Below, one piece after another: positions 38,881 through 49,445 of a DNA stretch of 64,000 bases. Position numbers and translations under genes: made by a program. A model generated the notes under the pieces. It was not told where the DNA came from. It searched no databases and worked only from the letters and a program-made list of their open reading frames with translations. Every line of letters begins with the position of its first letter. The first letter of the stretch is position 1. The stretch is from Actinomycetaceae bacterium (GTDB taxonomy: Bacteria > Actinomycetota > Actinomycetes > Actinomycetales > Actinomycetaceae): positions 62,001-126,000 of the forward strand of contig JAUMZK010000002.1 in assembly GCA_030528145.1 (NCBI GenBank), in the 5' to 3' direction.

Positions 38881-39254
38881 AACCAGAACGTAAGCAAAAG
38901 TGGGGGCGGGTTACCGCCCTCATTTTTGTTAATCTGCCCGGTCTGATTTTGGCTGAGGGCGGTGTCCCAGTAGCGTCCTCGGCGTACGGGCACGTTGGTG
39001 CAGTATCTGTGCTGGAACGCAAAATATGGGAGCGTGTGATGCCGAAATGCTGGAATGGGGGCGCCACTATCCCACAATGCGAGTTGCGCAAAAAAGCTGC
39101 TGTTATCTGCAGTATTCGCGCGCGCAAATACCGTGCTTGAGGTCGATGTGCAACTGCATGGAAAGATGCTGTCCAGAAAATGAACAGAATTGTTTCGGAT
39201 GGTATTCAGTGAATAAAGTCGTGGGAAGTGTTCGTCACCTCACAAGGAGCGTTT
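38881..39254. other. Intergenic region between rpoC and the second subtilase
   Basis: Apart from the rpoC terminator and three GAGGRCG motifs (38915, 38955, 38974; the last two in inverted orientation 12 bases apart), nothing recognisable. The ribosome site AAGGAG at 39244 belongs to the subtilase. Confidence 0.5.
38901..38928 (+). terminator. Terminator of rpoBC
   Basis: TGGGGGCGG and CCGCCCTCA pair (one G-U) around GTTA and are followed by TTTTTG. One arm includes a GAGGGCG motif on the minus strand. Confidence 0.8.
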
Positions 39255-41405
39255 ATGAAATCTAGATTCTATCGGTCGGGTCTCGCCCCTGTTGTGGCTC
39301 TGGCGCTGCTGGGTGCTGGTCTGAGCGCACTCCCAGCCAACGCAGAACCAGTCACGCCCGTCGTAGGAGAACGCATGGAACTGGCGGGTGGGGCAATGAA
39401 CTACGCAGTAAACCTCGCCGAAGGTACTGACGAAGTGGCGCTCATGAAAGCCCAAAAGCTTGCCGAGGACGAAGGGCTGGGTAAAGTCCTTCAGGTCTAC
39501 CCGAAACTGGGCACATTCTTCGTGCAATCGGCTGACGGAGACTTCGCGAACAAGTTCGCCAACCGTGCGGGTCTGGAACGGCTACGACTGGTATCAGTAG
39601 GGCCTACCCGGCAAAATCCCATTAACGCTCACAGCAAGGAATTGGTAGTAAACCTACCTTCGTCCTCGTCAACGGGACTGCGTGCGCGCACGTTCGTAAA
39701 GAGTCAACTGGACAAAGAAGCGGACCTAAATGAAAAATTCACCCCAGATCCCGACACGTCCAAAGCTTGGGGTATCGCCGCAGTTCACGCGACTGAAGCT
39801 GCGCAGGTGGACGTGAAGCTGTCCCAGGTGACAGTGGGCGTCCTCGACAGTGGTGTGAAGGGCGATCACCCGGACCTCAAAGACCAAATGGATGTCAAGA
39901 ACTCGGTTGGTTGCGATGTCAACGGCATTCCGAACACTGACTGGAAAGCATGGCAAGGCAACCACTACCACGGTACGCACGTTGCCGGCACTATTGCTGC
40001 GGCCAATAACGGGGTGGGCGTGGACGGCGTCGCACCAAAGGTGAAGATCGCCGCAGTGCGCGTAGGTAACGACGATGGCATGTTCTACCCCGAATACGTT
40101 ACCTGCGGTTTCGTATGGGCAGGCGACCACAAGTTCGCCGTGACGAACAACAGCTACTATTCTGATCCGTGGGCGTACTGGATGCCGAACGAACCGAGCC
40201 AAGCGGCCGGCCTGGAAGCCGTGCGTCGGGCGGTGGCGTACTCGACGCGGCAAGGCGTCCTCAACGTGGCTGCCGCAGGCAACGAAAACACGGACCTGGA
40301 CACGGTCAAGACCGAAGACTCCAGCCCCAACGATGTGGAAGGCAAGCAGATAAAGGGGCGTAACGTCGAGGGCGGCTTTGACATTCCTGAGCAGCTGCCC
40401 GGTGTGGTGTCGGTTTCTGCAGTAGGGCTGTTCAAAGGCGAAGATCCGAGTACCGGTAAGCTTGGTCGCGCTACCTTTAGTAACTATGGCAAGAAGTGGA
40501 TCACTGTGGCGGCGCCTGGGCTAAGTATTTACTCGACTATGGATCCGGCGTCTTGGCGACAGGGCGAGTACGGCACGATTTCCGGAACTTCGATGGCGTC
40601 CCCGCACGCTGCGGGTGTGGCTGCGCTGCTACGTTCAGTGAACCCAAGTTTGAACCCAGAGCAGGTTACCGAGCTGCTTAAGAAACATGCCGATATTGAC
40701 AAGGCGCGTTTGCAGGCAGATAAAGGTGGGGCTGCATACGAGGGCGCGGGGCTGGTAAACGCCCTCGCCGCGGTCACCAAAGACCAACCGAAGCCAAACG
40801 TTGAGGTTTCCTACCAAGAGCCCGGCAGCTCCGAATGGAAGCCCTTGGAACCTGGCTTTGAACTGAAACCCGAATCGGTCGTGCGCGTGCATGCCACCGG
40901 TCCTGTGACGAAGGTGCAGCTTAAGGTTGCGGGGCAAGAAGTTGCCGTCAAGAAGACCACTAACGACGAGTTCGCCCAGGACCTCGAATTGAAAGCCATT
41001 GTGCGCATTCAGTCTGCGGCGGTGCGTGCCGCCGCCCTTACCCAAGCTGTGGAAGTTACCGCGTTTGGACGCAACAATGACGAACGCGCAGATGATGACG
41101 TGAAGCTGAACTATGAAGTGGTGCGCAGTGAAGCTGGTGAGCCTGGGACTGGTGAGCCGGGCAAGAGCGAGCCTGGCAAGGGTGAACCTGGCAAGGATAA
41201 ACCAGGTAGCGACAATCCGGGCACAAATAAACCTGGTATCGATAACTCAGGCACTAAGAAACCAAGTGCGAACGCTAATTCTGCGAAAGGGCGAAGCGTC
41301 CTCTCCAGTACCGGAACGCAAGCAGTCGTCCTCGGGCTGGTCGGAATGGTAGTGACGGTAGCGGGAGGTTTCGCAACCTTCGGCGCTCGCAGGCAACGCA
41401 ATTAG
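39255..41405 (+). CDS. Second cell-wall-anchored S8 subtilase
   Basis: A 716-residue secreted serine protease, ATG 39255 with AAGGAG upstream. Signal peptide KSRFYRSGLAPVVALALLGAG, cleaved near ANA-EP. The triad is Asp198 (VGVLDSGVKGDHPDL), His239 (HYHGTHVAGTIAA) and Ser446 (ISGTSMASPHAAGVAALL); the catalytic domain contains an insertion rich in Tyr, Trp and Pro (SYYSDPWAYWMPNEPS). After residue ~530 a small Ig-like domain is followed by a repetitive GEPGTGEPGKSEPGKGEPGK spacer, then the sorting signal L683-S-S-T-G, a hydrophobic stretch and GARRQRN. It lacks the PA domain of the first subtilase. Stands alone between rpoC and the str operon. Confidence 0.92.
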   Translation: MKSRFYRSGLAPVVALALLGAGLSALPANAEPVTPVVGERMELAGGAMNYAVNLAEGTDEVALMKAQKLAEDEGLGKVLQVYPKLGTFFVQSADGDFANKFANRAGLERLRLVSVGPTRQNPINAHSKELVVNLPSSSSTGLRARTFVKSQLDKEADLNEKFTPDPDTSKAWGIAAVHATEAAQVDVKLSQVTVGVLDSGVKGDHPDLKDQMDVKNSVGCDVNGIPNTDWKAWQGNHYHGTHVAGTIAAANNGVGVDGVAPKVKIAAVRVGNDDGMFYPEYVTCGFVWAGDHKFAVTNNSYYSDPWAYWMPNEPSQAAGLEAVRRAVAYSTRQGVLNVAAAGNENTDLDTVKTEDSSPNDVEGKQIKGRNVEGGFDIPEQLPGVVSVSAVGLFKGEDPSTGKLGRATFSNYGKKWITVAAPGLSIYSTMDPASWRQGEYGTISGTSMASPHAAGVAALLRSVNPSLNPEQVTELLKKHADIDKARLQADKGGAAYEGAGLVNALAAVTKDQPKPNVEVSYQEPGSSEWKPLEPGFELKPESVVRVHATGPVTKVQLKVAGQEVAVKKTTNDEFAQDLELKAIVRIQSAAVRAAALTQAVEVTAFGRNNDERADDDVKLNYEVVRSEAGEPGTGEPGKSEPGKGEPGKDKPGSDNPGTNKPGIDNSGTKKPSANANSAKGRSVLSSTGTQAVVLGLVGMVVTVAGGFATFGARRQRN

Positions 41406-41589
41406 CGACTGTGTGCCGCGTCCTCGTAGAAAAAGTGAAGGCGTGGCGGCACCCAAAAGTCTGCTAGTTCTGCTGGAAACCCACCCTAGCCGCGTTGGTG
41501 CTGGGAAATGTTGGCGCTATAGCCGAGACAATGCGGTGGTGCCGTCTCGGGTTGGCAGTAGGGCAGGTGCCAGCAGGGCTAGCTAAAAG

Positions 41590-41623
41590 AAAAGTTCCGC
41601 CGGGAGACCGGCGGAACTTTTTG
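41590..41623 (+). terminator. Strong terminator ahead of the str operon
   Basis: A 13-base perfect stem AAAAGTTCCGCCG with CGGCGGAACTTTT, loop GGAGAC, continued by TT. It lies 185 bases after the second subtilase stop. Confidence 0.88.
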
Positions 41624-41693
41624 TGTCCACTGCCCTCGAAAACTCGGTCCTGTTAGTTTAGGCACATAGGTGGGTTCAGGTGGGGTAGTGGTA

Positions 41694-41723
41694 TTGACTA
41701 CGAGGGCGGTTCCCCCTTATTGT
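41694..41723 (+). promoter_or_regulatory. Promoter of rpsL-rpsG-fusA
   Basis: TTGACT (41694-41699), 18 bases, TATTGT (41718-41723). A GAGGGCG motif (41702-41708) sits in the spacer. Confidence 0.65.
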
Positions 41724-41917
41724 GGTGGACGGTGCCCGATGCGTCGGGTTACCGTCTTTGCGCGTAAATGCGCTATCGGGCTTCTACCGTAGAGGCTCCG
41801 GACGCTCCAGTACAGCCAGTCTGGGCGGGTCGGCCCCAGGTAGCATTGTTGTGCCCGGGGGCGGTAACTAATACTAAAGGCGCCGGAGCAAACAGAAATC
41901 TATCAAACGGAGACGTA

Positions 41918-42292
41918 GTGCCTACAATTCAACAGTTGGTGCGTAAGGGTCGCCGCGATAAGCGCAGCAAGGTATCCACTCCCGCGCTTAAAGGAAGCCC
42001 GCAACGCCGTGGCGTGTGCACCCGCGTGTACACCACCACCCCTAAGAAGCCGAATTCTGCCCTTCGTAAAGTTGCGCGTGTGCGCCTTTCCAGTGGCATC
42101 GAAGTTTCTGCGTACATTCCCGGTGAAGGTCACAACCTGCAAGAACACTCCATCGTGTTGGTGCGCGGTGGACGTGTAAAGGACCTTCCGGGCGTCCGCT
42201 ACCGCATTATCCGCGGTTCCCTTGACACTCAGGGTGTGCGTGACCGCAAGCAGGCACGTTCCCGCTACGGCGCGAAGAAGGAGAAGAAGTAA
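41918..42292 (+). CDS. rpsL: 30S ribosomal protein S12
   Basis: A 124-residue ribosomal protein at the decoding centre. GTG start ([18 protein letters not shown]) after AACGGAGA. The streptomycin-relevant lysines are wild type in [17 protein letters not shown] and [13 protein letters not shown]. The open frame upstream to 41768 is leader, not protein. The stop overlaps the rpsG start (TAATG), so they are coupled. Confidence 0.98.
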   Translation: MPTIQQLVRKGRRDKRSKVSTPALKGSPQRRGVCTRVYTTTPKKPNSALRKVARVRLSSGIEVSAYIPGEGHNLQEHSIVLVRGGRVKDLPGVRYRIIRGSLDTQGVRDRKQARSRYGAKKEKK

Positions 42293-42762
42293 TGCCTCGT
42301 AAAGGTCCCGCTCCGAAGCGCGAACTAGCAGTCGACCCCGTATACAACTCCACTGTTGTAACCCAGTTGGTAAACCGCGTTCTGCTGGATGGCAAGAAGT
42401 CTATCGCGGAACGTATCGTATACAACGCCCTCGAAGGTATTCGCGAAAAGACCGACCAAGAACCGGTCGCTGTGCTGAAACGCGCCCTCGACAACATTCG
42501 TCCGTCCCTGGAAGTTCGTTCCCGTCGTGTTGGCGGTGCCACCTACCAGGTGCCGGTCGAAGTTAAGGCTAACCGCGCCACCACTTTGGCGCTGCGTTGG
42601 TTGGTTGATTTTTCGCGTAAGCGTCGCGAAGGCACCATGACTGAACGTTTAATGAACGAAGTTTTGGATGCTGCTAACGGTCTTGGCGGCGCAGTAAAGC
42701 GTCGCGAAGATGTCCACAAGATGGCCGAGTCGAACAAGGCGTTCGCTCACTACCGTTGGTAA
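42292..42762 (+). CDS. rpsG: 30S ribosomal protein S7
   Basis: A 156-residue protein nucleating the 30S head. Standard features: [59 protein letters not shown], and the C-terminal [23 protein letters not shown] shares a base with the rpsL stop. Confidence 0.98.
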   Translation: MPRKGPAPKRELAVDPVYNSTVVTQLVNRVLLDGKKSIAERIVYNALEGIREKTDQEPVAVLKRALDNIRPSLEVRSRRVGGATYQVPVEVKANRATTLALRWLVDFSRKRREGTMTERLMNEVLDAANGLGGAVKRREDVHKMAESNKAFAHYRW

Positions 42763-42822
42763 TCCCGGTCCTCCCGGTGATTGCTTGACTTTCACTCCGC
42801 TACAACAGTTAGGACAACGTCA

Positions 42823-44943
42823 GTGGCACTCGACGTACTGACAGACCTCAAGCAGGTCCGTAATATCGGCATTATGGCGCACATTGACGCTGGTAAAACC
42901 ACCGTCTCTGAGCGCATCCTCTACTACACCGGCATCAACTACAAGATTGGGGAAACCCACGATGGCGCCGGCACCATGGACTGGATGGAACAGGAAAAGG
43001 AACGCGGTATCACTATTACTTCCGCCGCGACCACTTGTTTCTGGAAGAACACCCAGATCAACTTGATCGACACCCCCGGACACGTGGACTTTACCGTCGA
43101 AGTGGAACGCTCCTTGCGCGTCCTCGACGGTGCCGTAGCCGTGTTCGACGGTAAAGAAGGCGTAGAACCGCAATCTGAAACCGTGTGGCGCCAAGCAGAC
43201 AAGTACGATGTTCCCCGCATTTGCTTCATCAACAAGATGGACAAACTGGGGGCAGACTTTGAATACTCCGTACAGACCATTCGGGACCGTCTGCATGCCA
43301 CCCCCGTGGTTATCACCTTCCCAATCGGTGCTGAAAGCACGTTCGAGGGCGTCGTCCACGTCCTCGATATGAAGGCTTACCGCTTCCCGGAAAAGAACGA
43401 CAAGGGCGAAGCCACCTTCGGTGCCATCGTCGAAGAGCACCCCATTCCCGAAGATCTTCTGGAACTCGCCGAAAGCTACCACGAAGCGGCTACTGAAGCC
43501 GCTGCGGAAGCTGACGAGGAATTGATGGAAGAATACTTGGAAAACGGCGAACTTTCCAAAGAAAAGATCCTGGAAGGTTTGCGAAAGCGCACCATCGCTT
43601 CCGAAATTTACCCAGTCTTCTGTGGCTCCGCCTTCAAGAACAAGGGCGTGCAGCCCATGCTCGACGGCGTGATCCAATTCCTACCCACCCCGCTGGACGT
43701 GCCCGCAGTTCGCGGCTTCGCGCCCGGGAAAGAGGGCGAAGAGGAACTGATCCGCAAGGCCGACGAAAAAGAGCCTTTCTCCGCCCTCGCGTTCAAAGTT
43801 GCAGTACACCCGTTCTACGGCAAACTCACTTACATCCGCGTTTACTCCGGTATTGTCAAGGCTGGCGCAACCGTTCTGAACTCTGCTAAAGGCAAGAAAG
43901 AACGCATCGGCAAGATTTTCCAGATGCACTCCAACCACGAAAACCAGGTTGATGAAGCACACGCCGGTCACATCTATGCGTTCATTGGTCTGAAGGAAGT
44001 CACCACCGGCGACACCCTGTGCGACCAAGCCAACCCGATCGTCCTCGAATCGATGACTTTCCCGGATCCCGTTATCCACGTAGCCATTGAACCGAAGTCG
44101 AAAGCAGACCAGGAAAAGCTGGGTACGGCAATCCAAAAGCTTGCCGAAGAAGATCCCACCTTCACTGTCAAGCTCGACGACGAAACCGGTCAAACCGTTA
44201 TCGGTGGTATGGGCGAACTCCACTTGGACGTCCTCGTCGACCGTATGCGCCGCGAGTTCAAGGTGGAAGCAAACGTGGGTGCGCCCATGGTTGCTTACCG
44301 TGAAACCATTAAGAAGGCGGTCGAAAAAGTCGACTACACGCACAAGAAACAAACCGGTGGCTCCGGTCAGTTCGCAAAAGTGCAGGTCACGTTCGAACCG
44401 TTGCCGCTCAACGCCGAGGAAACCTACGAATTCGAAGACAAGATTACCGGTGGTCGTATTCCGCGCGAATACATTCCGGCGGTTGATGCAGGTATCCAAG
44501 ACGCTATGGAAACCGGTGTTCTGGCTGGTTACCCGATGGTGGGCGTCAAAGCCATCCTCATCGATGGCGCATACCACGACGTCGACTCCAGCGAAATGGC
44601 GTTCAAGATTGCCGGCACCATGGTATTCCGCGAAGGTATCCGCAAAGCCAGCCCGGTCCTGCTAGAACCGGTCATGGCTGTTGAGGTCCGTACCCCCGAA
44701 GAATACATGGGGGATGTTATTGGCGACCTGAACTCACGCCGTGGTAGCATTTCTGCCATGGAGGACGCTCACGGCATTAAGATCGTGCGCGCCCATGTAC
44801 CTCTGTCAGAAATGTTCGGCTACGTCGGGGACCTTCGTTCCAAGACGCAAGGTCGCGCAGTTTACTCGATGGAGTTCGACAGCTACGCCGAGGTTCCTCG
44901 TAACGTCGCTGACGAAATCATTGCAAAGACCCGGGGCGAATAA
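42823..44943 (+). CDS. fusA: Elongation factor G
   Basis: The 706-residue translocation GTPase. I place the start at GTG 42823 ([27 protein letters not shown]), preceded by TTAGGACAA; the open frame begins 14 codons earlier. G motifs: AHIDAGKTT, the effector [27 protein letters not shown] and [11 protein letters not shown]. Domains II-V follow, with the family motifs [13 protein letters not shown] and the C-terminal [15 protein letters not shown] sequence ([16 protein letters not shown]). Part of the rpsL-rpsG-fusA operon. Confidence 0.98.
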   Translation: MALDVLTDLKQVRNIGIMAHIDAGKTTVSERILYYTGINYKIGETHDGAGTMDWMEQEKERGITITSAATTCFWKNTQINLIDTPGHVDFTVEVERSLRVLDGAVAVFDGKEGVEPQSETVWRQADKYDVPRICFINKMDKLGADFEYSVQTIRDRLHATPVVITFPIGAESTFEGVVHVLDMKAYRFPEKNDKGEATFGAIVEEHPIPEDLLELAESYHEAATEAAAEADEELMEEYLENGELSKEKILEGLRKRTIASEIYPVFCGSAFKNKGVQPMLDGVIQFLPTPLDVPAVRGFAPGKEGEEELIRKADEKEPFSALAFKVAVHPFYGKLTYIRVYSGIVKAGATVLNSAKGKKERIGKIFQMHSNHENQVDEAHAGHIYAFIGLKEVTTGDTLCDQANPIVLESMTFPDPVIHVAIEPKSKADQEKLGTAIQKLAEEDPTFTVKLDDETGQTVIGGMGELHLDVLVDRMRREFKVEANVGAPMVAYRETIKKAVEKVDYTHKKQTGGSGQFAKVQVTFEPLPLNAEETYEFEDKITGGRIPREYIPAVDAGIQDAMETGVLAGYPMVGVKAILIDGAYHDVDSSEMAFKIAGTMVFREGIRKASPVLLEPVMAVEVRTPEEYMGDVIGDLNSRRGSISAMEDAHGIKIVRAHVPLSEMFGYVGDLRSKTQGRAVYSMEFDSYAEVPRNVADEIIAKTRGE

Positions 44944-45064
44944 GACCCGCAGGTTTGATACTGCACACAAAATAAGATACAAACCCGTAGGGATCTCATT
45001 CGCCTGTTAGGCTTTATTTGCCAGAGGCTATGAGAACTACTACAAGAGTCCCAGGAGGACAAAA

Positions 45065-46255
45065 GTGGCAAAGGCCAAGTACGACAAGTCCAAGCCGCAC
45101 GTAAACGTCGGCACCATCGGTCACGTTGACCACGGTAAAACCACTACTACTGCAGCTATCACCAAGGTGCTGCACGACAAGTACCCGGATCTGAACGAAT
45201 TCACTCCGTTCGATCAGGTAGACAACGCGCCTGAAGAGCGCGACCGTGGTATTACCATTAACGTTTCTCACGTTGAATACCAAACCGAGGCTCGTCACTA
45301 CGCTCACGTAGACGCCCCTGGTCACGCTGACTACATCAAGAACATGATTACTGGCGCAGCCCAGATGGACGGCGCTATCCTGGTTGTCGCCGCAACCGAC
45401 GGTCCTATGGCTCAGACCCGCGAACACGTGCTGCTGGCCCGTCAGGTCGGCGTGCCCGTGATCCTAGTCGCCCTTAACAAGGCCGACATGGTTGACGACG
45501 AAGAAATGCTGGAACTGGTCGAAGAAGAAGTTCGCGACCTGTTGGATTCCCAGGGCTTCGATGGTCAGAACGCGCCGGTTATTCGCATCTCCGCCCTCAA
45601 GGCGTTGGAAGGCGATCCGGAATGGTCCAAGAAGATCGAAGAACTGATGGAAGCTGTCGACACTTACGTTCCCACTCCGGAACGTGACATGGACAAGCCC
45701 TTCCTTATGCCTATCGAGGACGTCTTCACCATTACCGGTCGTGGCACCGTTGTCACCGGTCGTGTGGAACGTGGCAAGCTCGCCATCAACTCTGAAGTCG
45801 AAATCGTTGGTATTCGCGAAACCCAGAAGACCACCGTTACCGGCATTGAAATGTTCCACAAGCAAATGGACGAAGCCTGGGCAGGCGAAAACTGTGGTCT
45901 GCTGCTGCGCGGCACCAAGCGCGACGAAGTGGAACGCGGTCAGGTTGTTTGCCAGCCCGGCTCCATCACTCCGGAAACCAAATTCAAGGGACAGGTTTAC
46001 ATCCTCAAGAAGGACGAAGGCGGTCGTCACAACCCGTTCTTCACCAACTACCGTCCTCAGTTCTACTTCCGTACCACTGACGTCACCGGCATCATTGAAC
46101 TGCCTGAAGGCACCGAAATGGTTATGCCCGGCGACACCACCGAGATCACCGTGGAACTGATCCACCCGATCGCTATGGAAGTCGGTCTCGGCTTCGCTAT
46201 CCGTGAAGGCGGACACACTGTCGGTTCCGGTCGTGTGACCGAAATCCTCGGCTAG
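45065..46255 (+). CDS. tuf: Elongation factor Tu
   Basis: The 396-residue aminoacyl-tRNA carrier. GTG start ([27 protein letters not shown]) with AGGAGGAC. G motifs: [43 protein letters not shown] and SALKALEG. Typical for actinobacterial EF-Tu. The 121 bases after fusA include TTGATA and TACAAA 17 bases apart (44955-44983), so tuf may have its own promoter. Ends in a perfect terminator. Confidence 0.98.
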   Translation: MAKAKYDKSKPHVNVGTIGHVDHGKTTTTAAITKVLHDKYPDLNEFTPFDQVDNAPEERDRGITINVSHVEYQTEARHYAHVDAPGHADYIKNMITGAAQMDGAILVVAATDGPMAQTREHVLLARQVGVPVILVALNKADMVDDEEMLELVEEEVRDLLDSQGFDGQNAPVIRISALKALEGDPEWSKKIEELMEAVDTYVPTPERDMDKPFLMPIEDVFTITGRGTVVTGRVERGKLAINSEVEIVGIRETQKTTVTGIEMFHKQMDEAWAGENCGLLLRGTKRDEVERGQVVCQPGSITPETKFKGQVYILKKDEGGRHNPFFTNYRPQFYFRTTDVTGIIELPEGTEMVMPGDTTEITVELIHPIAMEVGLGFAIREGGHTVGSGRVTEILG

Positions 46256-46270
46256 TAGCATCTAGTTTCT

Positions 46271-46301
46271 GAAAGGGACCCGCGTGGTGCGGGTCCCTTT
46301 C
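46271..46301 (+). terminator. Terminator of tuf
   Basis: A 13-base perfect stem GAAAGGGACCCGC with GCGGGTCCCTTTC around GTGGT, right after the tuf stop. Confidence 0.92.
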
Positions 46302-46329
46302 TATACCCACCACACCTTGACCAAGTGCG

Positions 46330-46367
46330 AAATGGTTTGTTGTCGGCAAAATCGTTTGCATTCACGG
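46330..46367 (+). repeat. 38-base intergenic repeat, copy B
   Basis: Starts AAATGGTTTGTTGTCGGC and ends GCATTCACGG. It matches copy A (28713-28750) at 33 of 38 positions and lies 13 bases before the end of the convergent mgtE gene, just after the tuf terminator. Confidence 0.7.
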
Positions 46368-46379
46368 CACGGTCCGGCA

Positions 46380-47717
46380 CTACAATGACAACACCGTAAT
46401 GGCAATAGAAAAGTAAACTACCAGCCCAGATGCGTCACAGAAGGTGGAAATGAAAGGTGTACTGAAAACCGCTGGGTCTACTTTGCAGGCGCGGGCGATC
46501 AAGGGGATACAGCCGCCCACGGTGGCGGCAATCGGACAGTTGAACACCAATGTCAGTCCGATCACGAGGGCGATGCCACTGCCGTAAAGTGGCCACGCCA
46601 CCAGTGACGCTATTATCGCCAAAAGGCACCCGACCAGTAGCCCTGCACGTATTTCTTTGAAAGCGACGCGCCCAATATCTTTGCCTTCGATGTCGCCTAC
46701 CGCTAGGGCGCGGGTAACTGTAGTGGCGGCTTGTGAGCCGGTGTTCCCGCCGATACCTATTAGTAGGGGTACGAACAGGGCGAGGGCGACGTTTTGGTCC
46801 AGGGTGGACTCGAAGAATCCCATTACTTTCACGGTCAAAGTGGCGGAAATGCCCAGTACCAGCAGCCACACTATGCGAGAGTGCGCAATTTCTTTCACTG
46901 GCGTCAGCAGGTAGGGGCGGGTCAAAGGTTCGGAGGCGCCAGCACGTGCGTGGTCTTCTTCAGCTTCATAAATGTCAATCCAGGCGGCGTCCGCCAGCGG
47001 CCAGATTCCTACCAGGCGTTCTTCGCGGTCTACCACCGGATAGACGAGGTCGCCGCTCAACAGTGCTTGCCGCGCCGCCATCTCTACATTGTCGGTAGTG
47101 TAGAAAAAGTCGGGGTGAGAGTCCATTACGGTAGATACCGTGTCTTGCGGGTCCGCATATAACAGTTTGGCGAGGGCGACAGTCCCGATCAGTTTTCGAT
47201 CCGCAGTCAAAACCGGTATTTCGGCAATTTTGTCGTTGTCGGCGTCTAGTTGCGAGATACGGTGCAGTAGTGCCCCAATTTTCTCGTCTGGGCGGGTGCG
47301 GATTATTTGTGCCGCCATTCGCCGCCCCACGGATTCGCGGGGGTACCCCAAAAGTTCGCGGATGGGTGCGCGTTCGTCCTCTTTCCAATACCGCACCAGT
47401 TGTTTCGCAACTTTTGCGGGAACTTCGTCCAGTAGCCAAGCCTGTTCTTCGGGGTCTAGGGAGCGGAAGGCATCGGCGGTCGATTCGGCGCCGAGGGCGG
47501 ATAGCAGGTCGGCTTGCATGCCTCCGTCGAATTCCTCGAATACTTCCAGGGAGGTGGTTTTGTCTAGCAACCGAAAGGCTAACCCGGCTTCTTCTGTGGG
47601 CAGGGATTCGATGATGTCTGCGACGACGGGGGCAGGGCGTCCTCGAAGATCTTCGGCAACAGCGGCAAATTTGCGGTTGCGGATCAGATCTAGGTAGTCG
47701 GTTGCAATGTCTTCCAT
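46380..47717 (-). CDS. mgtE: Magnesium transporter MgtE
   Basis: A 445-residue dimeric Mg2+ channel. An N-terminal helical MgtE_N domain (ADIIESLPTEEAGLAFRLLD, EFDGGMQADLLSALG, LLDEVPAKVAKQLVRYW) is followed by two CBS domains (about residues 130-255, including VSTVMDSHPDFFYTTDNVEMAARQALLSGDLVYPVVD) that sense magnesium, a plug helix, and five membrane segments with the pore signature PLLIGIGGNTGSQAATTVTRALAVGDI. ATG 47717 has TTAGGC upstream. Convergent with tuf. Confidence 0.95.
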   Translation of the reverse strand: MEDIATDYLDLIRNRKFAAVAEDLRGRPAPVVADIIESLPTEEAGLAFRLLDKTTSLEVFEEFDGGMQADLLSALGAESTADAFRSLDPEEQAWLLDEVPAKVAKQLVRYWKEDERAPIRELLGYPRESVGRRMAAQIIRTRPDEKIGALLHRISQLDADNDKIAEIPVLTADRKLIGTVALAKLLYADPQDTVSTVMDSHPDFFYTTDNVEMAARQALLSGDLVYPVVDREERLVGIWPLADAAWIDIYEAEEDHARAGASEPLTRPYLLTPVKEIAHSRIVWLLVLGISATLTVKVMGFFESTLDQNVALALFVPLLIGIGGNTGSQAATTVTRALAVGDIEGKDIGRVAFKEIRAGLLVGCLLAIIASLVAWPLYGSGIALVIGLTLVFNCPIAATVGGCIPLIARACKVDPAVFSTPFISTFCDASGLVVYFSIAITVLSL

Positions 47718-47981
47718 GTATCAAGCCTAATTGGAGACGCAATTTTCGCCATAATTTAGGTAAATCTTCGCGCGTTTTTGCAGTTCCAGAAGTTTTGGTG
47801 TAAAAATGTGATTTCTAGGGCGCGAACATTTGCTAAACGTTGAAAGAATAGCAGCTAATCCGTTACGCTTCATTATTATTTTACAGACAGTCTCAATATA
47901 CGAAGTACTGTATAACTATTCAGTTCGCTTTGCCTAGCATTGATCTAACCTGTTTAACCATTTCACGGCAAGGAGGATATC

Positions 47982-49445
47982 GTGGAAAATCAATCCAGCG
48001 ACGCACCTTCAGGAAATTCGCTGAAGCGGGGACTACGCGCACGCCATCTGCACATGATAGCTATTGGGGGCGCAATTGGCACGGGTCTGTTTGTTGCTTC
48101 CGGAGCGACAATTTCGCAAGCGGGTCCCGGCGGTGCCCTCGTTGCATACGTGCTGATTGGGTTCATGGTTTATCTGCTAATGCAATCGCTGGGGGAAATG
48201 GCCGCATATATTCCTGCAACGGGGGCGTTTGAAGAATTTGGTTCCCGTTTTGTCAGTCCTTCTTTTGGTTTCGCCTTGGGGTGGAATTACTGGTACAACT
48301 GGGCAATTACCGTGGCGGCGGAACTGGTAGCGGCCGCCCTCATTATGAAATATTGGTTGCCCCACGTGCCTGCCTGGATTTGGTCGGCACTTTTTCTGGC
48401 TATTTTAGTGACGCTCAACGCGATGTCTGCCAGGGCTTATGGTGAGGGCGAATTTATTTTCGCCTCTGTAAAGGTAATTACTGTTCTCGTGTTCTTAATC
48501 TTGGGCATATTGATGATTTTGGGGATTATGGGCAATAAGACTCCGGGCTTTACTAACTGGGTTACGGGGGAGGCGCCGTTCGTAAATGGTGGTTTGGGCA
48601 TTTTGTCGGTGTTTATGATTGCGGGTTTCAGCTTCCAGGGCACCGAGTTGGTGGGCATCGCTGCGGGGGAGGCAGAGAACCCCAGGGAAACCGTTCCGAG
48701 GGCGACGCGCACGATTTTTTGGCGCATCTTGCTGTTTTACGTCGGGACGATTGCCGTAATTGGTTTCCTCATTCCGTATTTTGATCAGAATTTGTTGCAT
48801 GCTGATGTCGATAATGTCTCGGTTAGCCCATTCACTTTGGTGTTCCATAATGCGGGCATTGCGTCTGCAGCAGCGATTATGAATGCAGTGATTTTGTCTT
48901 CGGTGTTGTCGGCGGGCAATTCGGGATTGTATGCTTCGACGCGCATGTTGTACGCCTTAGCGAAGAATGGGCGCGCGCCCCGCATTTTTGGAAAAACTAA
49001 TAAGAAGGGCGTCCCTATGGTGGCTTTGGGGGTTACCACCTTGGTGGGGATGGCGTGTTTTTTGACATCGATTATTGGTGACGGTGGAGCCTACACATGG
49101 TTGATAAATTCTTCGGGTTTGGCGGGTTTTATTACGTGGATGGGGATTGCCTGGTCGCATTACCGATTCCGGAAGGCGTACGTGGCGCAGGGGCGCGATT
49201 TAGCTGAACTGCCTTACCGGGCGGCACTTTATCCGGCAGGTCCAATGATTGCGCTGTTCATGTGTGGCTTTGTGATTGTGGGGCAAAACTATGAGACCCT
49301 GGTGGGTAACGGTAACTTTACGTCCTTGTTGTCCAGTTATATTGGTTTGCCGTTGTTCTTGGCATTGTGGGTAGGGCACAAGTGGGTTACTAAGTCGAAG
49401 CCTGTTGATCTGCTGGAAGCAGACTTTGCGCATCCAGAACATTAG
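47982..49445 (+). CDS. Amino-acid permease of the APC/AAT family (LysP-like)
   Basis: A 487-residue, 12-helix amino-acid:cation symporter. GTG start after AAGGAGGAT. The family opening is intact: KRGLRARHLHMIAIGGAIGTGLFVASGATISQAGPGGALVAYVLIG, with the unwound GAIGTG substrate loop. GAFEEFGSRFVSPSFGFALGWNYWYNWAITVAAEL and IPAWIWSALF-type sequence are closest in my memory to lysine permease LysP, but related permeases for alanine, serine or histidine cannot be excluded. The last residues are soluble (KPVDLLEADFAHPEH). Confidence 0.88.
   Translation: MENQSSDAPSGNSLKRGLRARHLHMIAIGGAIGTGLFVASGATISQAGPGGALVAYVLIGFMVYLLMQSLGEMAAYIPATGAFEEFGSRFVSPSFGFALGWNYWYNWAITVAAELVAAALIMKYWLPHVPAWIWSALFLAILVTLNAMSARAYGEGEFIFASVKVITVLVFLILGILMILGIMGNKTPGFTNWVTGEAPFVNGGLGILSVFMIAGFSFQGTELVGIAAGEAENPRETVPRATRTIFWRILLFYVGTIAVIGFLIPYFDQNLLHADVDNVSVSPFTLVFHNAGIASAAAIMNAVILSSVLSAGNSGLYASTRMLYALAKNGRAPRIFGKTNKKGVPMVALGVTTLVGMACFLTSIIGDGGAYTWLINSSGLAGFITWMGIAWSHYRFRKAYVAQGRDLAELPYRAALYPAGPMIALFMCGFVIVGQNYETLVGNGNFTSLLSSYIGLPLFLALWVGHKWVTKSKPVDLLEADFAHPEH

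Larger units (their letters stand above)
41406..41917. other. Intergenic region and leader before rpsL
   Basis: No gene. It holds an inverted repeat CCGAGAC...GTCTCGG (41523-41550), a strong terminator, the str promoter, and a leader of about 190 bases in which CCCGA-TGCG-TCGGG (41735-41748) forms a small hairpin. The long leader could carry ribosomal-protein feedback or attenuation, but I see no known motif. Confidence 0.5.
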
